Positions 1 through 6,707 of a DNA stretch of 15,625 bases are shown one piece after another (the stretch's first letter is position 1; every line of letters begins with the position of its first letter). The stretch spans positions 1 through 15,625 of the forward strand of contig USFX01000038.1 of assembly GCA_900553965.1 (NCBI GenBank). The letters are read 5' to 3'. This stretch comes from an uncultured Prevotella sp. GTDB lineage: Bacteria; Bacteroidota; Bacteroidia; Bacteroidales; Bacteroidaceae. The position numbers and the translations under genes are program-made. Below the pieces are notes generated by a model. That model saw only the letters and a list, made by a program, of their open reading frames with translations. It had not been told where the DNA came from and made no database searches.

Positions 1-48
1 GACGAAAAGGGTCACATTTTCCCGCCGACAGGGGTCAATCTGAACTGA
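1..48 (+). CDS. C-terminal tail of an upstream gene (partial)
   Basis: Frame 1 is open from the window edge to a TGA at 46-48 and encodes about 15 residues ending HIFPPTGVNLN. The stop lies 20 bases before the next start, a spacing that would fit an operon partner. A stretch this short can be open by chance, so this is an inference from position and composition. No function can be assigned. If real, the likeliest candidate is another envelope or fimbrillin-cluster protein, because such genes usually cluster. Confidence 0.35.
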   Translation, partial: DEKGHIFPPTGVNLN

Positions 49-68
49 CTTTTCCAGGAAGGCGGGGG

Positions 69-1616
69 ATGAAGCCCGGCGCCATCATGACTTTTCTGAC
101 ACTACTCTGCTGTCTGACGGCCCCGTTGCTTTCGGCCTGCTCGTCAGACGACGATGCTGAAGCTCCGCAGCCCGTGCAGGAAAGGGCGCGGCTGAGGATA
201 ACCGTCACTGATGAGGGTATGGGCAGCGGCGTGCGTGCCGTCACTGACGCCTCGACATACGTCACGTCGTTCTGCGACGGTGACAGGATGGGACTGTTTG
301 CAGTCTATAACGGACAGGTGGTCGACACGCTGGACAACATTCCGATAAGATTCTATGAGGGAGAATGGATACCCGACTTCGATCTCACAGCGAGCAAGGA
401 GCTGAGAAGCGCTAAGTTCTACGCCTATTTCCCCTATCGCGAAGGCGTCAGCATTGACCCGACAGCGGCCAACCCGATGGATGCTGTCGTCCGCAGCTGG
501 CCGGTTCTGACGGACCAGAGCGGCGACGGCTACGGGCAGAGCGACCTCCTGTGCTGCAGCGGAGCCATGATCTCCGGCGGCGAAAGGGAGGAGATCGGGA
601 TAACGTTCTCCCACGTGATGGGCCTCTGCGAATGGCAGCTGCCCGTGACGCGCTATGTCTTCACCAACGAAGGTCTGCCGGACATCTTCATGACGCTTCC
701 CGGCGTGGCGTTTGAGAAGGGCGGCGAGGCCGTGACGCCGGCCTACAGCCGGGAGACGGGAAAATACAGGCTCATCGTGCGTCCGGAGGACACGGACGGA
801 ATCGTGGGATACTATTCCGTCAATGACATCCGCAAGAGATATGTCATCGACGCCGTCCCCGCGGCCGGAAAGGTCGTGACACGTACTGTCGGCGGAGGTG
901 CGCGGGAATGTCTGATGACCCTTGAGGCGGGCGACCTCGTCTGCGCCGACGGGACCCTGCTGAAGCCGTCGGAGCCCGTCCAGCCCGACAATGTCGTGGG
1001 AGTGGTCTACAACGTGGGTACAAGCGACGCCCTCAGTGAGCTCGGATTCACTCATGGGCTTGTGCTCAGCACCAAGCGGAACGGCAAATGCCGTTTCGTC
1101 GGAGCATCCAGCGGCACGGCAGGATGGCTGTCTGAGGCGGGTTTCAAAGCGCCGGCAACGGAGACCGTGAACGGCAACAAAATCCCGGCGGAGGAAAATC
1201 TTGTCATCGAAGGCTATGAAAACACCGAAAAACTCATGGCCCTTACGGCAGACATAACCGGATGGTCGCCGCAGGTGATGCAGGACGCCATACAGCAATG
1301 GCGTGACGGCAACATCCTTCCGCAGACCTTCTCCAAATGGTATCTGCCGTCATTGAAGGAATGGAACATCATCAAGGACAGAGAGGCGGTCATCCAGGCT
1401 TCAATGGAAGCCGTCGGAGGGGACAATCTCTGGGGCGACGATTTCGTGTGGAACAGACTGACGAACGGCGTGGGCTACTGGAGCTCAAATGTCCGCAGCG
1501 AGGCTCTCATCTGGGTCTTCACCGGACTGCAGCCCACGGGCTCTGCCGAACGCGACCACAACTATTGCATCGTGGCCAAAGGCTCGCTCTATCCGCGCTA
1601 TGTGTTCGCTTTCTGA
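69..1616 (+). CDS. Fimbrillin-like lipoprotein with a DUF1566-like C-terminal domain
   Basis: This 515-residue protein starts with a lipoprotein signal peptide: a hydrophobic stretch, the lipobox LSAC with Cys24, then an acidic SSDDD linker, so it should be lipid-anchored and exported. Residues about 40-290 resemble the N-terminal region of Bacteroidales fimbrillin-family proteins (FimA/Mfa type): the TVTDEG.. strand, an SFCDGDRMGLFAVY-type segment and a YAYFPY segment are all characteristic. Residues about 308-515 look like a DUF1566 or Fibrobacter-paralogous domain, with VVGVVYNVG at 309-317, HGLVLS at 329-334, WYLPS at 424-428, YWSS at 470-473 and the closing YVFAF. The usual role would be a fimbrial subunit, tip adhesin or surface lipoprotein; the exact role cannot be read here. 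The start at 69 is chosen because AGGAAGG lies just upstream at 56-62. Met7 at 87 is possible but would leave the signal peptide with no positive charge. Confidence 0.85.
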   Translation: MKPGAIMTFLTLLCCLTAPLLSACSSDDDAEAPQPVQERARLRITVTDEGMGSGVRAVTDASTYVTSFCDGDRMGLFAVYNGQVVDTLDNIPIRFYEGEWIPDFDLTASKELRSAKFYAYFPYREGVSIDPTAANPMDAVVRSWPVLTDQSGDGYGQSDLLCCSGAMISGGEREEIGITFSHVMGLCEWQLPVTRYVFTNEGLPDIFMTLPGVAFEKGGEAVTPAYSRETGKYRLIVRPEDTDGIVGYYSVNDIRKRYVIDAVPAAGKVVTRTVGGGARECLMTLEAGDLVCADGTLLKPSEPVQPDNVVGVVYNVGTSDALSELGFTHGLVLSTKRNGKCRFVGASSGTAGWLSEAGFKAPATETVNGNKIPAEENLVIEGYENTEKLMALTADITGWSPQVMQDAIQQWRDGNILPQTFSKWYLPSLKEWNIIKDREAVIQASMEAVGGDNLWGDDFVWNRLTNGVGYWSSNVRSEALIWVFTGLQPTGSAERDHNYCIVAKGSLYPRYVFAF

Positions 1617-1813
1617 CGGAACCGCATCAGAAAGACTTACGGTCCGGCTGATGTAGGCGCAAAGGTTCAGACGACTCAGGGCAGAGGCTCTGCGCCTTTG
1701 CGCTTACACTGACATGAGCCGGGCATCAGAAAGTGCATGTAATTTTGGTTAGTATAATTATTTGTGCGTTGAAAATGTATCGGGATATAGATTGAAAGCC
1801 AGAGGAGGAGATG

Positions 1814-1880
1814 AAAAGGGAGAAAAAGAACGCTGTGTCCTGCCGCAGGCACCGGAACGGCCGTTCTTCCTCTCCCTTTT
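1814..1880. terminator. Hairpin, possible terminator
   Basis: Arms 1814-1832 and 1862-1880 are complementary at 17 of 19 positions, around a 29-nt loop. The right arm runs into a pyrimidine tract (TTTTTCCTTTTCC). It lies 200 bp after the fimbrillin stop, so a terminator role is plausible but not secure. On the plus strand the left arm is also part of a short frame with an AGGAGG ahead of ATG at 1811, which ends at a TGA after about 40 codons and was not called. Confidence 0.35.
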
Positions 1881-2119
1881 TCCTTTTCCCCGCCGTTGTC
1901 CTGACGCAAGCAGCGATGTCCTTAAAATTCTGAATTTAAGGCCGTCAGGAAGAGGGACTTTTCAAAAAAAAGCGGATGTGGATGAAAATATCGCAAGCAC
2001 GGGCATATCAAATTTCAGGGGTCACGGCGGGCTTTTTTCCGCACTTTTCCCAACACGTTCATTTTCAGCCGTTTACGCCCACCACCCGTTCCGCCGTTTT
2101 CCCGTCCGACCGTAACGGT

Positions 2120-2232
2120 CTTGCCGTAAGGGCCTCACGGGGTTGCAACGGGGCCCTTACGGCAAGCTCACGGGGCCGCCGTTGCACGACAAGAGCGGCC
2201 CCGTTGTAACCCCGGGAGGCCCTTACGGCAAG
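2120..2232. repeat. 113-bp GC-rich palindromic element, copy 1
   Basis: Arms 2120-2155 and 2197-2232 are inverted copies matching at 34 of 36 positions, and the outer 17 bp (CTTGCCGTAAGGGCCTC) are perfect. A third copy of the 15-bp outer motif at 2152-2166 gives a second, nested way to fold. Short GTTGCAAC-type palindromes lie inside the arms. The element is much richer in G and C than its flanks and codes for nothing convincing. A related element lies at 12950-13054, so this is a dispersed repeat and not a one-off hairpin. No transposase is linked to it. Confidence 0.9.
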
Positions 2233-2301
2233 ACGGGGAAATTTCCGCCGAAACGGCCACACGCATAACCGACATAATATCAAGCACTTACGAAAACCGT
2301 C

Positions 2302-2337
2302 AAAAATCCGCGTTTTTCGGCCGTCCGGCGGATTTTT
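2302..2337 (+). terminator. Terminator-like hairpin
   Basis: AAAAATCCGC at 2302-2311 pairs with GCGGATTTTT at 2328-2337, giving a 10-bp stem whose right arm is itself a T tract. The upper part of the loop contains CGGCCG and could extend the fold. This fits an intrinsic terminator on the plus strand. No intact gene ends just upstream, so what it would terminate is unclear. Confidence 0.4.
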
Positions 2338-2416
2338 TCAGCATGACGCGAGGATTTTCAACCGTTTGTCGACATATATGACACCTATTCCATGGCAATG
2401 ATTTTGAAAAAAATGT

Positions 2417-2537
2417 GTTCATCCGACATTTAGAATGACATGTGCTCATCCGATAAATATATGGTTCATCCGGTGTTTAGAGTGATAGCGCAACCGTTCC
2501 ATACTTTCTGTGCTATCACTCCAAATGTCGGATGAGC
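2417..2537. repeat. Array of a ~22-nt motif (three direct copies, one inverted)
   Basis: The motif GTTCATCCGACATTTAGA is found at 2417, more weakly at 2444, again at 2464, and in inverted orientation at 2516-2537. The last two form a hairpin with arms 2466-2489 and 2512-2535. Those arms match at 20 of 24 positions; three of the four differences would be G-U pairs in RNA. The array ends 45 bp upstream of the TAnnTTTG element at 2582. It may be an operator array, a terminator, or the ends of a small dispersed element. Copies of the same core at 11828 and 13439 favour a dispersed element. Confidence 0.6.
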
Positions 2538-2581
2538 CGGATTTTTTCCTCTATCTTCTTCTCTATTTCCAATATTCTTTT

Positions 2582-2589
2582 TATCTTTG
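2582..2589 (+). promoter_or_regulatory. Bacteroidetes -7 promoter element (TATCTTTG)
   Basis: This is an exact match to TAnnTTTG, followed by the C that is common after it. No clear TTTG -33 box lies at the expected distance. The nearest intact plus-strand gene is the BspA-like gene, about 620 bp downstream. Either that gene has a very long leader, or this element once served the decayed stretch that follows. Confidence 0.45.
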
Positions 2590-3213
2590 CATCTGGACCA
2601 TAACGCCTCAAATCAAAGCTGTCGCTGGAAGACGGGGTCTTTCATGACGGCCGTGAGGCAGCCCGCGCCGGGTTAAGCGCGGTCACGTTCAACGTAACGG
2701 CAAGGCCAAGCTAAACGGGCTTTGGGTGGGAAAAATGGTCCGAGACATAATGAAGGCGTTTATCTGACGCTCTGTTCTTGACACATCGAATCTTGCAAAT
2801 TCAAAAATCAAAGTCTTGAACTTAGCAACGGTAGATGTCCCGGGTGTGATTATATCATCCTGCGGAGACCTCCCGCAAGCACACGGATTGTCCCTTTCCC
2901 AAGGGCAATTATCCGCACTGCTTGTGACGGGTGTTCTCTCGATGGTGATTGATTCATATCGGCGTGGGCTCTGACGTTGTCTGTTCGACTTTGATAGGCA
3001 ATGCAAGAGCCTCGATGTGTGGAACGGGCAGCAGGACGGTCCGCGCTTTTTTATGCCCGCACACTGACGATAAGTCCAAGCGATACTATCAGTCAAGGAA
3101 AAGCCAAGGCCACGTTTCGGGAGGCATCATCCAAATTGCAGATCCTGACGCAAACCACTGATAATCAAACGGTATTAAATTTACTTCACAATAACAATTA
3201 AAACATCAAACCT
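2590..3213 (+). other. Long non-coding stretch, possible gene remnant
   Basis: No intact gene is visible between the promoter-like element at 2582 and the next start at 3214. One frame is open from 2657 to about 3060 except for in-frame TGA codons at 2765-2767 and 2972-2974. Its translation has an ordinary protein-like composition, for example GVIISSCGDLPQAHGLS in the middle. A second short frame covers 2616-2711. This could be a decayed gene, a long leader or chance. I recognise no family. Just before 3214, TAAATTTA at 3176-3183 differs from TAnnTTTG by one base and could be the real promoter of the next gene. Confidence 0.25.
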
Positions 3214-5337
3214 ATGAAAAGAATCAATGTATTCTGGCTGTCGCTGCTGATGGCGCTGACAGCCCTACCCGTCTCAGCCTTCGACTTCGAAATCGACGGC
3301 ATCAAGTATGACATAACGGGAGCAAACGAAGTGTGCGTCTCAAGCGACGGTGACAAAAATACCGAAGTCGTGGTCATCCCGAGCGAGGTCACAAACGACG
3401 CCACGACATACAGCGTCACCGCAATCGGCGAAAAAGCCTTCTCGTTCGGGTTCCGCTCCCAATTAGCTTCCGTAACGATACCTGCCAGCATCAGAAAAAT
3501 CGGCGCAAGCGCCTTCGCCAACTGCAGACAGCTGACCGAAATACACATCAGCGACATTGCGGCATGGTGCGACATCGAGTTTGCTAACGAATACTCAAAT
3601 CCCTTAAACCATAAATACGCGTCTCTTTTACTGAACGGTGAGAAAATCACTGAACTCATTATCCCCGAGGGCGTCACAGACATCAAGCAGTATGCCTTCA
3701 TCGGAGGCCCCAACCTGACTTCGGTTGACATCCCAGCAACGCTCAAAACCATTGGAAGCAGGGCTTTCGACAACTGCAGCAGCCTGACGAAGACAAACAT
3801 CCATGACGCGGCAGCATGGTGCGGCATCACGTTTGCCGACTATACGGCAAATCCGCTGACGACGGCCAAAAGTCTCTATTTGAACGGAGAAAAAGTCACG
3901 GACCTGATTATTCCCGACGGCACCGCGTCAATAGGTGCCTACGCCTTCTATAACGCCACAGAACTGTCTTCGGTCAAACTTTCCAATAGCCTCACAGAAA
4001 TAGGCAGCAACAGTTTCTATGGCTGCACAGGATTGACCTCGGTTACGATTCCCAGCAGCGTCACTTCCATCAAAGAATACGCTTTCAAGGGCTGTTCGGC
4101 CCTGACCTCAGCCGTCTTCGAAGACGGGGACGCGACAACGCTGGCCATGGAGTTCAATACGTTCGAGGAAACAGCCCTGCAGAAAGCGTATATCGGAAGA
4201 ATCTTGTCCGGCTCATCTCCTTTCAGAAGTGCGTCCAAACTGTCAGAAGTGACCATCGGCAACACCGTTACCTCCTTAGGGTACAAGCTTTTCTCCGGTT
4301 GCACAAGTCTGACTTCCGTCTCCATTTCTAATAGCGTCACTCTTATAGGATACAGTTGTTTCTCTGACTGCACGGGACTGACATCAATCACAATTCCCAA
4401 CAGTGTTACGGATATAGAAGGAGCTTGCTTCTCTGGCTGCACAGGACTGACCTCAATCACGATTCCAAACAGTGTTACGGATATGGCAGGAAATTGCTTC
4501 TATGGCTGCACAGGACTAACATCAATCACAATTCCCAACAGTCTCACATATATACCAGGAAGTTGCTTCGAGAACTGTACAGGACTGACATCGATTACAA
4601 TTCCTAACGGTGTCACAAGCATCGAGGAAATGGCTTTCAGAGGTTGCTTTGGATTGACTTCCGTAGATATACCAAACAGCATTACTGAAATAGGGCCCAG
4701 CAGCTTCGGGGGCTGCACCGGACTGACCGCAGTGAATATCCATGACATGGCTGCGTGGTGCAACATCAATTTTTATAGCAGCCCTCTATTCCATGCCCAT
4801 AATCTCTATCTGAACGGAGAACTGGTCACTGACCTTGTCATACCTGAGGGCGTGACGTCCGATATGAGCTTGGCTTTTGCCCAATGCACCAGCCTCACTT
4901 CTGTCGTCATTTCCGATGGCCTCGATGCCATCGGAAGATTTGCGTTCGACGGCTGCACCAACCTGACTTCGGTCACGATACCCGGCAGCGTCACGAAAAT
5001 CGGCTATCTGCCTTTCCGTAACTGCGGTCTGACTTCGATTTACTTATTGAATGCGACGCCTCCCTCTGCCAACGGGGATAGCTTTGACGCCAACTCCTAT
5101 CAGGCCGCAACGCTCTATGTCCCCATGGAGGCCGCGGAGACATACCGGACAACGGATCCGTGGAAGAACTTCACGAACATTCAGGGCATGGACATGTCGG
5201 GAATAAAGGACATCAAGGCCGATGGCGGCGCACGGCAGAACACATATTATGACCTCAACGGACGCAAGCTCAACGGACCGAAGACAGGTCTGAACATCAT
5301 CAACGGAAAGAAGGTGATGGTGAAGAACGAAAAATGA
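3214..5337 (+). CDS. Secreted BspA-like leucine-rich repeat protein (LRR_5)
   Basis: The 707 residues begin with a Sec signal peptide (MKRINVFWLSLLMALTALPV, then SA), with likely cleavage after Ala22. Most of the rest is BspA-type leucine-rich repeats of about 23 residues on the pattern FxGCTGLTSITIPNSVTxIG. The repeats are broken by three similar insert blocks around W118, W202 and W515, each with AWC, then an F, then a (L)YLNGE..TDLIIPEG segment. The C-terminus has YDLNGRKL and NGKKVMVK; many Prevotella secreted proteins end this way, and it may be a short sorting tail related to type IX secretion signals. BspA proteins bind host fibronectin or fibrinogen and mediate coaggregation in oral species; here that role is only inferred. 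The last codons and the stop lie inside a heptamer repeat. The gene stands alone and is followed by a terminator at 5393. Confidence 0.9.
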   Translation: MKRINVFWLSLLMALTALPVSAFDFEIDGIKYDITGANEVCVSSDGDKNTEVVVIPSEVTNDATTYSVTAIGEKAFSFGFRSQLASVTIPASIRKIGASAFANCRQLTEIHISDIAAWCDIEFANEYSNPLNHKYASLLLNGEKITELIIPEGVTDIKQYAFIGGPNLTSVDIPATLKTIGSRAFDNCSSLTKTNIHDAAAWCGITFADYTANPLTTAKSLYLNGEKVTDLIIPDGTASIGAYAFYNATELSSVKLSNSLTEIGSNSFYGCTGLTSVTIPSSVTSIKEYAFKGCSALTSAVFEDGDATTLAMEFNTFEETALQKAYIGRILSGSSPFRSASKLSEVTIGNTVTSLGYKLFSGCTSLTSVSISNSVTLIGYSCFSDCTGLTSITIPNSVTDIEGACFSGCTGLTSITIPNSVTDMAGNCFYGCTGLTSITIPNSLTYIPGSCFENCTGLTSITIPNGVTSIEEMAFRGCFGLTSVDIPNSITEIGPSSFGGCTGLTAVNIHDMAAWCNINFYSSPLFHAHNLYLNGELVTDLVIPEGVTSDMSLAFAQCTSLTSVVISDGLDAIGRFAFDGCTNLTSVTIPGSVTKIGYLPFRNCGLTSIYLLNATPPSANGDSFDANSYQAATLYVPMEAAETYRTTDPWKNFTNIQGMDMSGIKDIKADGGARQNTYYDLNGRKLNGPKTGLNIINGKKVMVKNEK
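4366..4641 (+). repeat. 69-bp tandem repeats inside the LRR gene
   Basis: Four consecutive 69-bp units (4366, 4435, 4504 and 4573) encode one 23-residue repeat each. The first three share runs such as CAATCAC..ATTCC and differ at few positions, while repeats elsewhere in the gene are far more diverged. The likely cause is recent unit duplication or gene conversion. Gain or loss of 69 bp keeps the frame. Confidence 0.85.
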
Positions 5338-5390
5338 AGAACGAAAAATGAAGAATGAAGAGTGAAGAATAAAGAATAAAGAGTGAAGAA
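5321..5390 (+). repeat. 7-bp tandem repeat spanning the LRR stop codon
   Basis: Ten consecutive 7-bp units of the TGAAGAA type fill 5321-5390: TGAAGAA and CGAAAAA alternating twice, then six units of T(G/A)AAGA(A/G). The gene's final codons and its TGA at 5335-5337 are made from the first units. The repeat contains TGA in successive frames, so changes in unit number would alter only the last few residues. Confidence 0.9.
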
Positions 5391-5392
5391 TG

Positions 5393-5427
5393 AGGTCCGT
5401 CCGGCAGACAAAAAGCCGGACGGACCT
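5393..5427 (+). terminator. Intrinsic terminator after the LRR gene
   Basis: AGGTCCGTCCGGC at 5393-5405 pairs perfectly with GCCGGACGGACCT at 5415-5427 around a 9-nt loop, and TTTGTCATTT follows. The stem is strong and GC-rich, 55 bp after the LRR stop and about 100 bp before the dtd promoter. Confidence 0.8.
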
Positions 5428-5524
5428 TTGTCATTTATGGGCCGGAAGCACGCCGGACGACGCGTTTTCCGCAGCTTTCGCCATTTTTTCGCCCCGTCGT
5501 TGTTCCATTCTCACGTTTTTATTG

Positions 5525-5532
5525 TACATTTG
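5525..5532 (+). promoter_or_regulatory. Promoter -7 element for dtd (TACATTTG)
   Basis: This exact TAnnTTTG match is 23 bp ahead of the dtd start, with a possible -33 TTG at 5500-5502. The spacing of about 22 nt is slightly long. It lies right after the LRR terminator, so it probably starts the dtd-to-deoC transcript. Confidence 0.65.
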
Positions 5533-5555
5533 TATTTAGCTAAAAACATATCGGC

Positions 5556-6008
5556 ATGAGAATAGTCATACAACGCGTAGCCCACGCCTCGGTAACGATT
5601 GACGGCACGGTGAAATCGGCCATCGGCCGCGGTTTTCTGATACTGCTCGGCATCTGCGAGGAGGACACCGCCGATGATGTCAGCTGGCTCGTCCGCAAGG
5701 TTGCCGGACTGAGGGTCTTCGACGACGGTGAGGGCGTCATGAACCTACCCATAATCGACATCGGCGGCGAGGCATTGGTCGTTAGCCAGTTCACGCTGAT
5801 GGCGTCATATAAGAAAGGAAACCGCCCGTCATGGCTCCGCGCAGCACGCCACGAGACCGCCATTCCGCTCTACGAGAGTTTCTGCCGGGAGCTTTCCGAG
5901 GCCATCGGACGACCCGTCGGAACAGGCGAATTCGGGGCTGACATGAAGGTCGAGCTGCTCAACGACGGGCCGGTCACAATCTGCATGGACACGAAGAACA
6001 AGGAATGA
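5556..6008 (+). CDS. dtd: D-aminoacyl-tRNA deacylase
   Basis: The enzyme hydrolyses D-amino acids (classically D-Tyr) and glycine from mischarged tRNAs in the cytoplasm, keeping D-residues out of proteins. At 150 residues it has the normal length for the family. The N-terminal MRIVIQRV..ASV strand is characteristic. The two active-site motifs are present: SQFTL at 77-81 and NDGPVT at 136-141, which includes the Gly138-Pro139 pair that forms the chiral-rejecting cis-Gly-Pro motif. It is the first gene of a four-gene plus-strand cluster and is preceded by its own promoter element. A 13-bp inverted repeat overlaps the stop codon, so read-through into the downstream genes may be partial. Confidence 0.96.
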   Translation: MRIVIQRVAHASVTIDGTVKSAIGRGFLILLGICEEDTADDVSWLVRKVAGLRVFDDGEGVMNLPIIDIGGEALVVSQFTLMASYKKGNRPSWLRAARHETAIPLYESFCRELSEAIGRPVGTGEFGADMKVELLNDGPVTICMDTKNKE

Positions 6009-6037
6009 ATCCTCGCCAGAAGACTCATTCCTTGTTC
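5996..6037 (+). terminator. Inverted repeat over the dtd stop codon
   Basis: GAACAAGGAATGA at 5996-6008 and its exact complement at 6025-6037 form a 13-bp stem with a 16-nt loop. The left arm contains the dtd stop. No T tract follows, so this may be a weak attenuator or RNA-processing stem between dtd and the MazG-like gene and not a full terminator. Confidence 0.45.
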
Positions 6038-6039
6038 AA

Positions 6040-6067
6040 ATTATAAAGTATAAATTATGAATTATAA
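6040..6067 (+). repeat. Short AT-rich 7-bp tandem repeat
   Basis: Four 7-bp units, ATTATAA, AGTATAA, ATTATGA and ATTATAA, follow directly on the inverted repeat after dtd. The unit length is the same as in the purine-rich repeat at 5321-5390, but the unit sequence is different. Confidence 0.7.
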
Positions 6068-6102
6068 CCGGCGGAAGGGCCGAGAGAAGAAAAAGAATTG
6101 AG

Positions 6103-6453
6103 ATGGAAGAGAACATAAGCATCAGAGACGCCCAGCGCATCGTCGACGAATGGATAAAGGAGTATGGCGTGCGCTATTTCTCCGAGCTCACGAACATGGC
6201 CGTACTGACCGAGGAAGTGGGCGAAATGGCGCGTATCATGGCCCGCACATACGGCGACCAGAGCTTCAAGGAGGGTGAGAAGCATGACCTCGGAGACGAG
6301 ATGGCCGACGTTCTTTGGGTGCTGCTCTGCATCGCCAACCAGACCGGCGTGGACCTCACCGAGGCTTTCCGCAGGAACATTGAGAAGAAAACACGCCGGG
6401 ACAGGCACAGGCACAGGAACAACCCGAAGCTGAAAGAGACGGAACGAAGATGA
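6103..6453 (+). CDS. MazG-like nucleotide pyrophosphohydrolase
   Basis: This 116-residue protein is a single-domain, all-alpha NTP pyrophosphohydrolase of the MazG type. Such enzymes split nucleoside triphosphates into monophosphate and pyrophosphate and can clear aberrant nucleotides. The metal-binding signature is complete: EExxE at residues 37-41 (LTEEVGEMA) and ExxD at 66-69 (DEMADVLW). A strongly basic tail from about residue 93 (KKTRRDRHRHRNN) is typical of Bacteroidales members as I recall them. The start at 6103 follows an A/G-rich stretch with no clear ribosome-binding site. The gene lies between dtd and deoC, an order I recall from other Bacteroidales, which suggests a housekeeping role. 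Its substrate cannot be told from sequence. Confidence 0.9.
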   Translation: MEENISIRDAQRIVDEWIKEYGVRYFSELTNMAVLTEEVGEMARIMARTYGDQSFKEGEKHDLGDEMADVLWVLLCIANQTGVDLTEAFRRNIEKKTRRDRHRHRNNPKLKETERR

Positions 6454-6480
6454 ACACTGACTCAATGAAGATAGAAAATT

Positions 6481-6669
6481 ATGAGTGACAATCATGAGGA
6501 AAATTGCGGCTGCGTACGATTTCATGACCACAGCCCGAAGAATACAGCCATGGAACGCTTACTGAGCGAGCTCAATATTTCTGAAGAAGAACTTCGCGAA
6601 GAAATAAAGAAAATCTTCTATGAGCACAGGCAAGACATAAAGAAGTGGAGACACCATAGAAAAGAATAA
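6481..6669 (+). CDS. Small Cys/His-containing protein, paralogue of the DeoC N-terminus
   Basis: The 62-residue product is a partial copy of the start of the DeoC encoded just downstream. Shared segments are MSDNH (1-5), CGC (9-11), HDHSPK (15-20), then LNIS, RE and KKI in the following helix. At DNA level the first 60 bases match deoC at about 50 positions. After about residue 48 the similarity ends and a basic tail (KKWRHHRKE) follows. His5, Cys9, Cys11, His15 and His17 are kept, so metal binding is possible, although three of the histidines found in DeoC are replaced. The gene is 27 bp after the MazG-like gene and 38 bp before deoC. It carries none of the aldolase catalytic residues. It may be a decaying duplicate or a working small protein; the intact frame and conserved motif mildly favour function. 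Confidence 0.65.
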   Translation: MSDNHEENCGCVRFHDHSPKNTAMERLLSELNISEEELREEIKKIFYEHRQDIKKWRHHRKE

Positions 6670-6707
6670 GAACAAAGAGAAACAATATCAAGAAAAAGAA
6701 AGACATT

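Noticed and set aside
144..1298. 384-codon reverse-strand frame inside the fimbrillin-like gene
   Set aside because: It lies fully antisense to a gene with a clear lipobox and family motifs, and its translation is rich in Arg, His and Val without recognisable domains. GC-rich codon use leaves such shadows.
1762..2115. 117-codon plus-strand frame in the first gap
   Set aside because: It runs through two hairpins and a low-complexity Phe/Pro/Arg-rich translation, with no motif. A shorter frame from the ATG at 1811 has an AGGAGG ahead of it but stops after about 40 codons.
1976..2283. Overlapping frames on both strands across the large palindrome
   Set aside because: Both translate to LAVRASRG-type peptides because the palindrome reads nearly the same on either strand, so they are products of the repeat and not genes.
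2689..3096. 135-codon reverse-strand frame
   Set aside because: Its composition looks random and I recognise no motif; no promoter element precedes it.
2590..3213. tRNA or other known RNA gene
   Set aside because: I looked for a GGTTCGANTCC-type T arm and found only a weak TTCGACTTTGA at 2985. No cloverleaf could be built.
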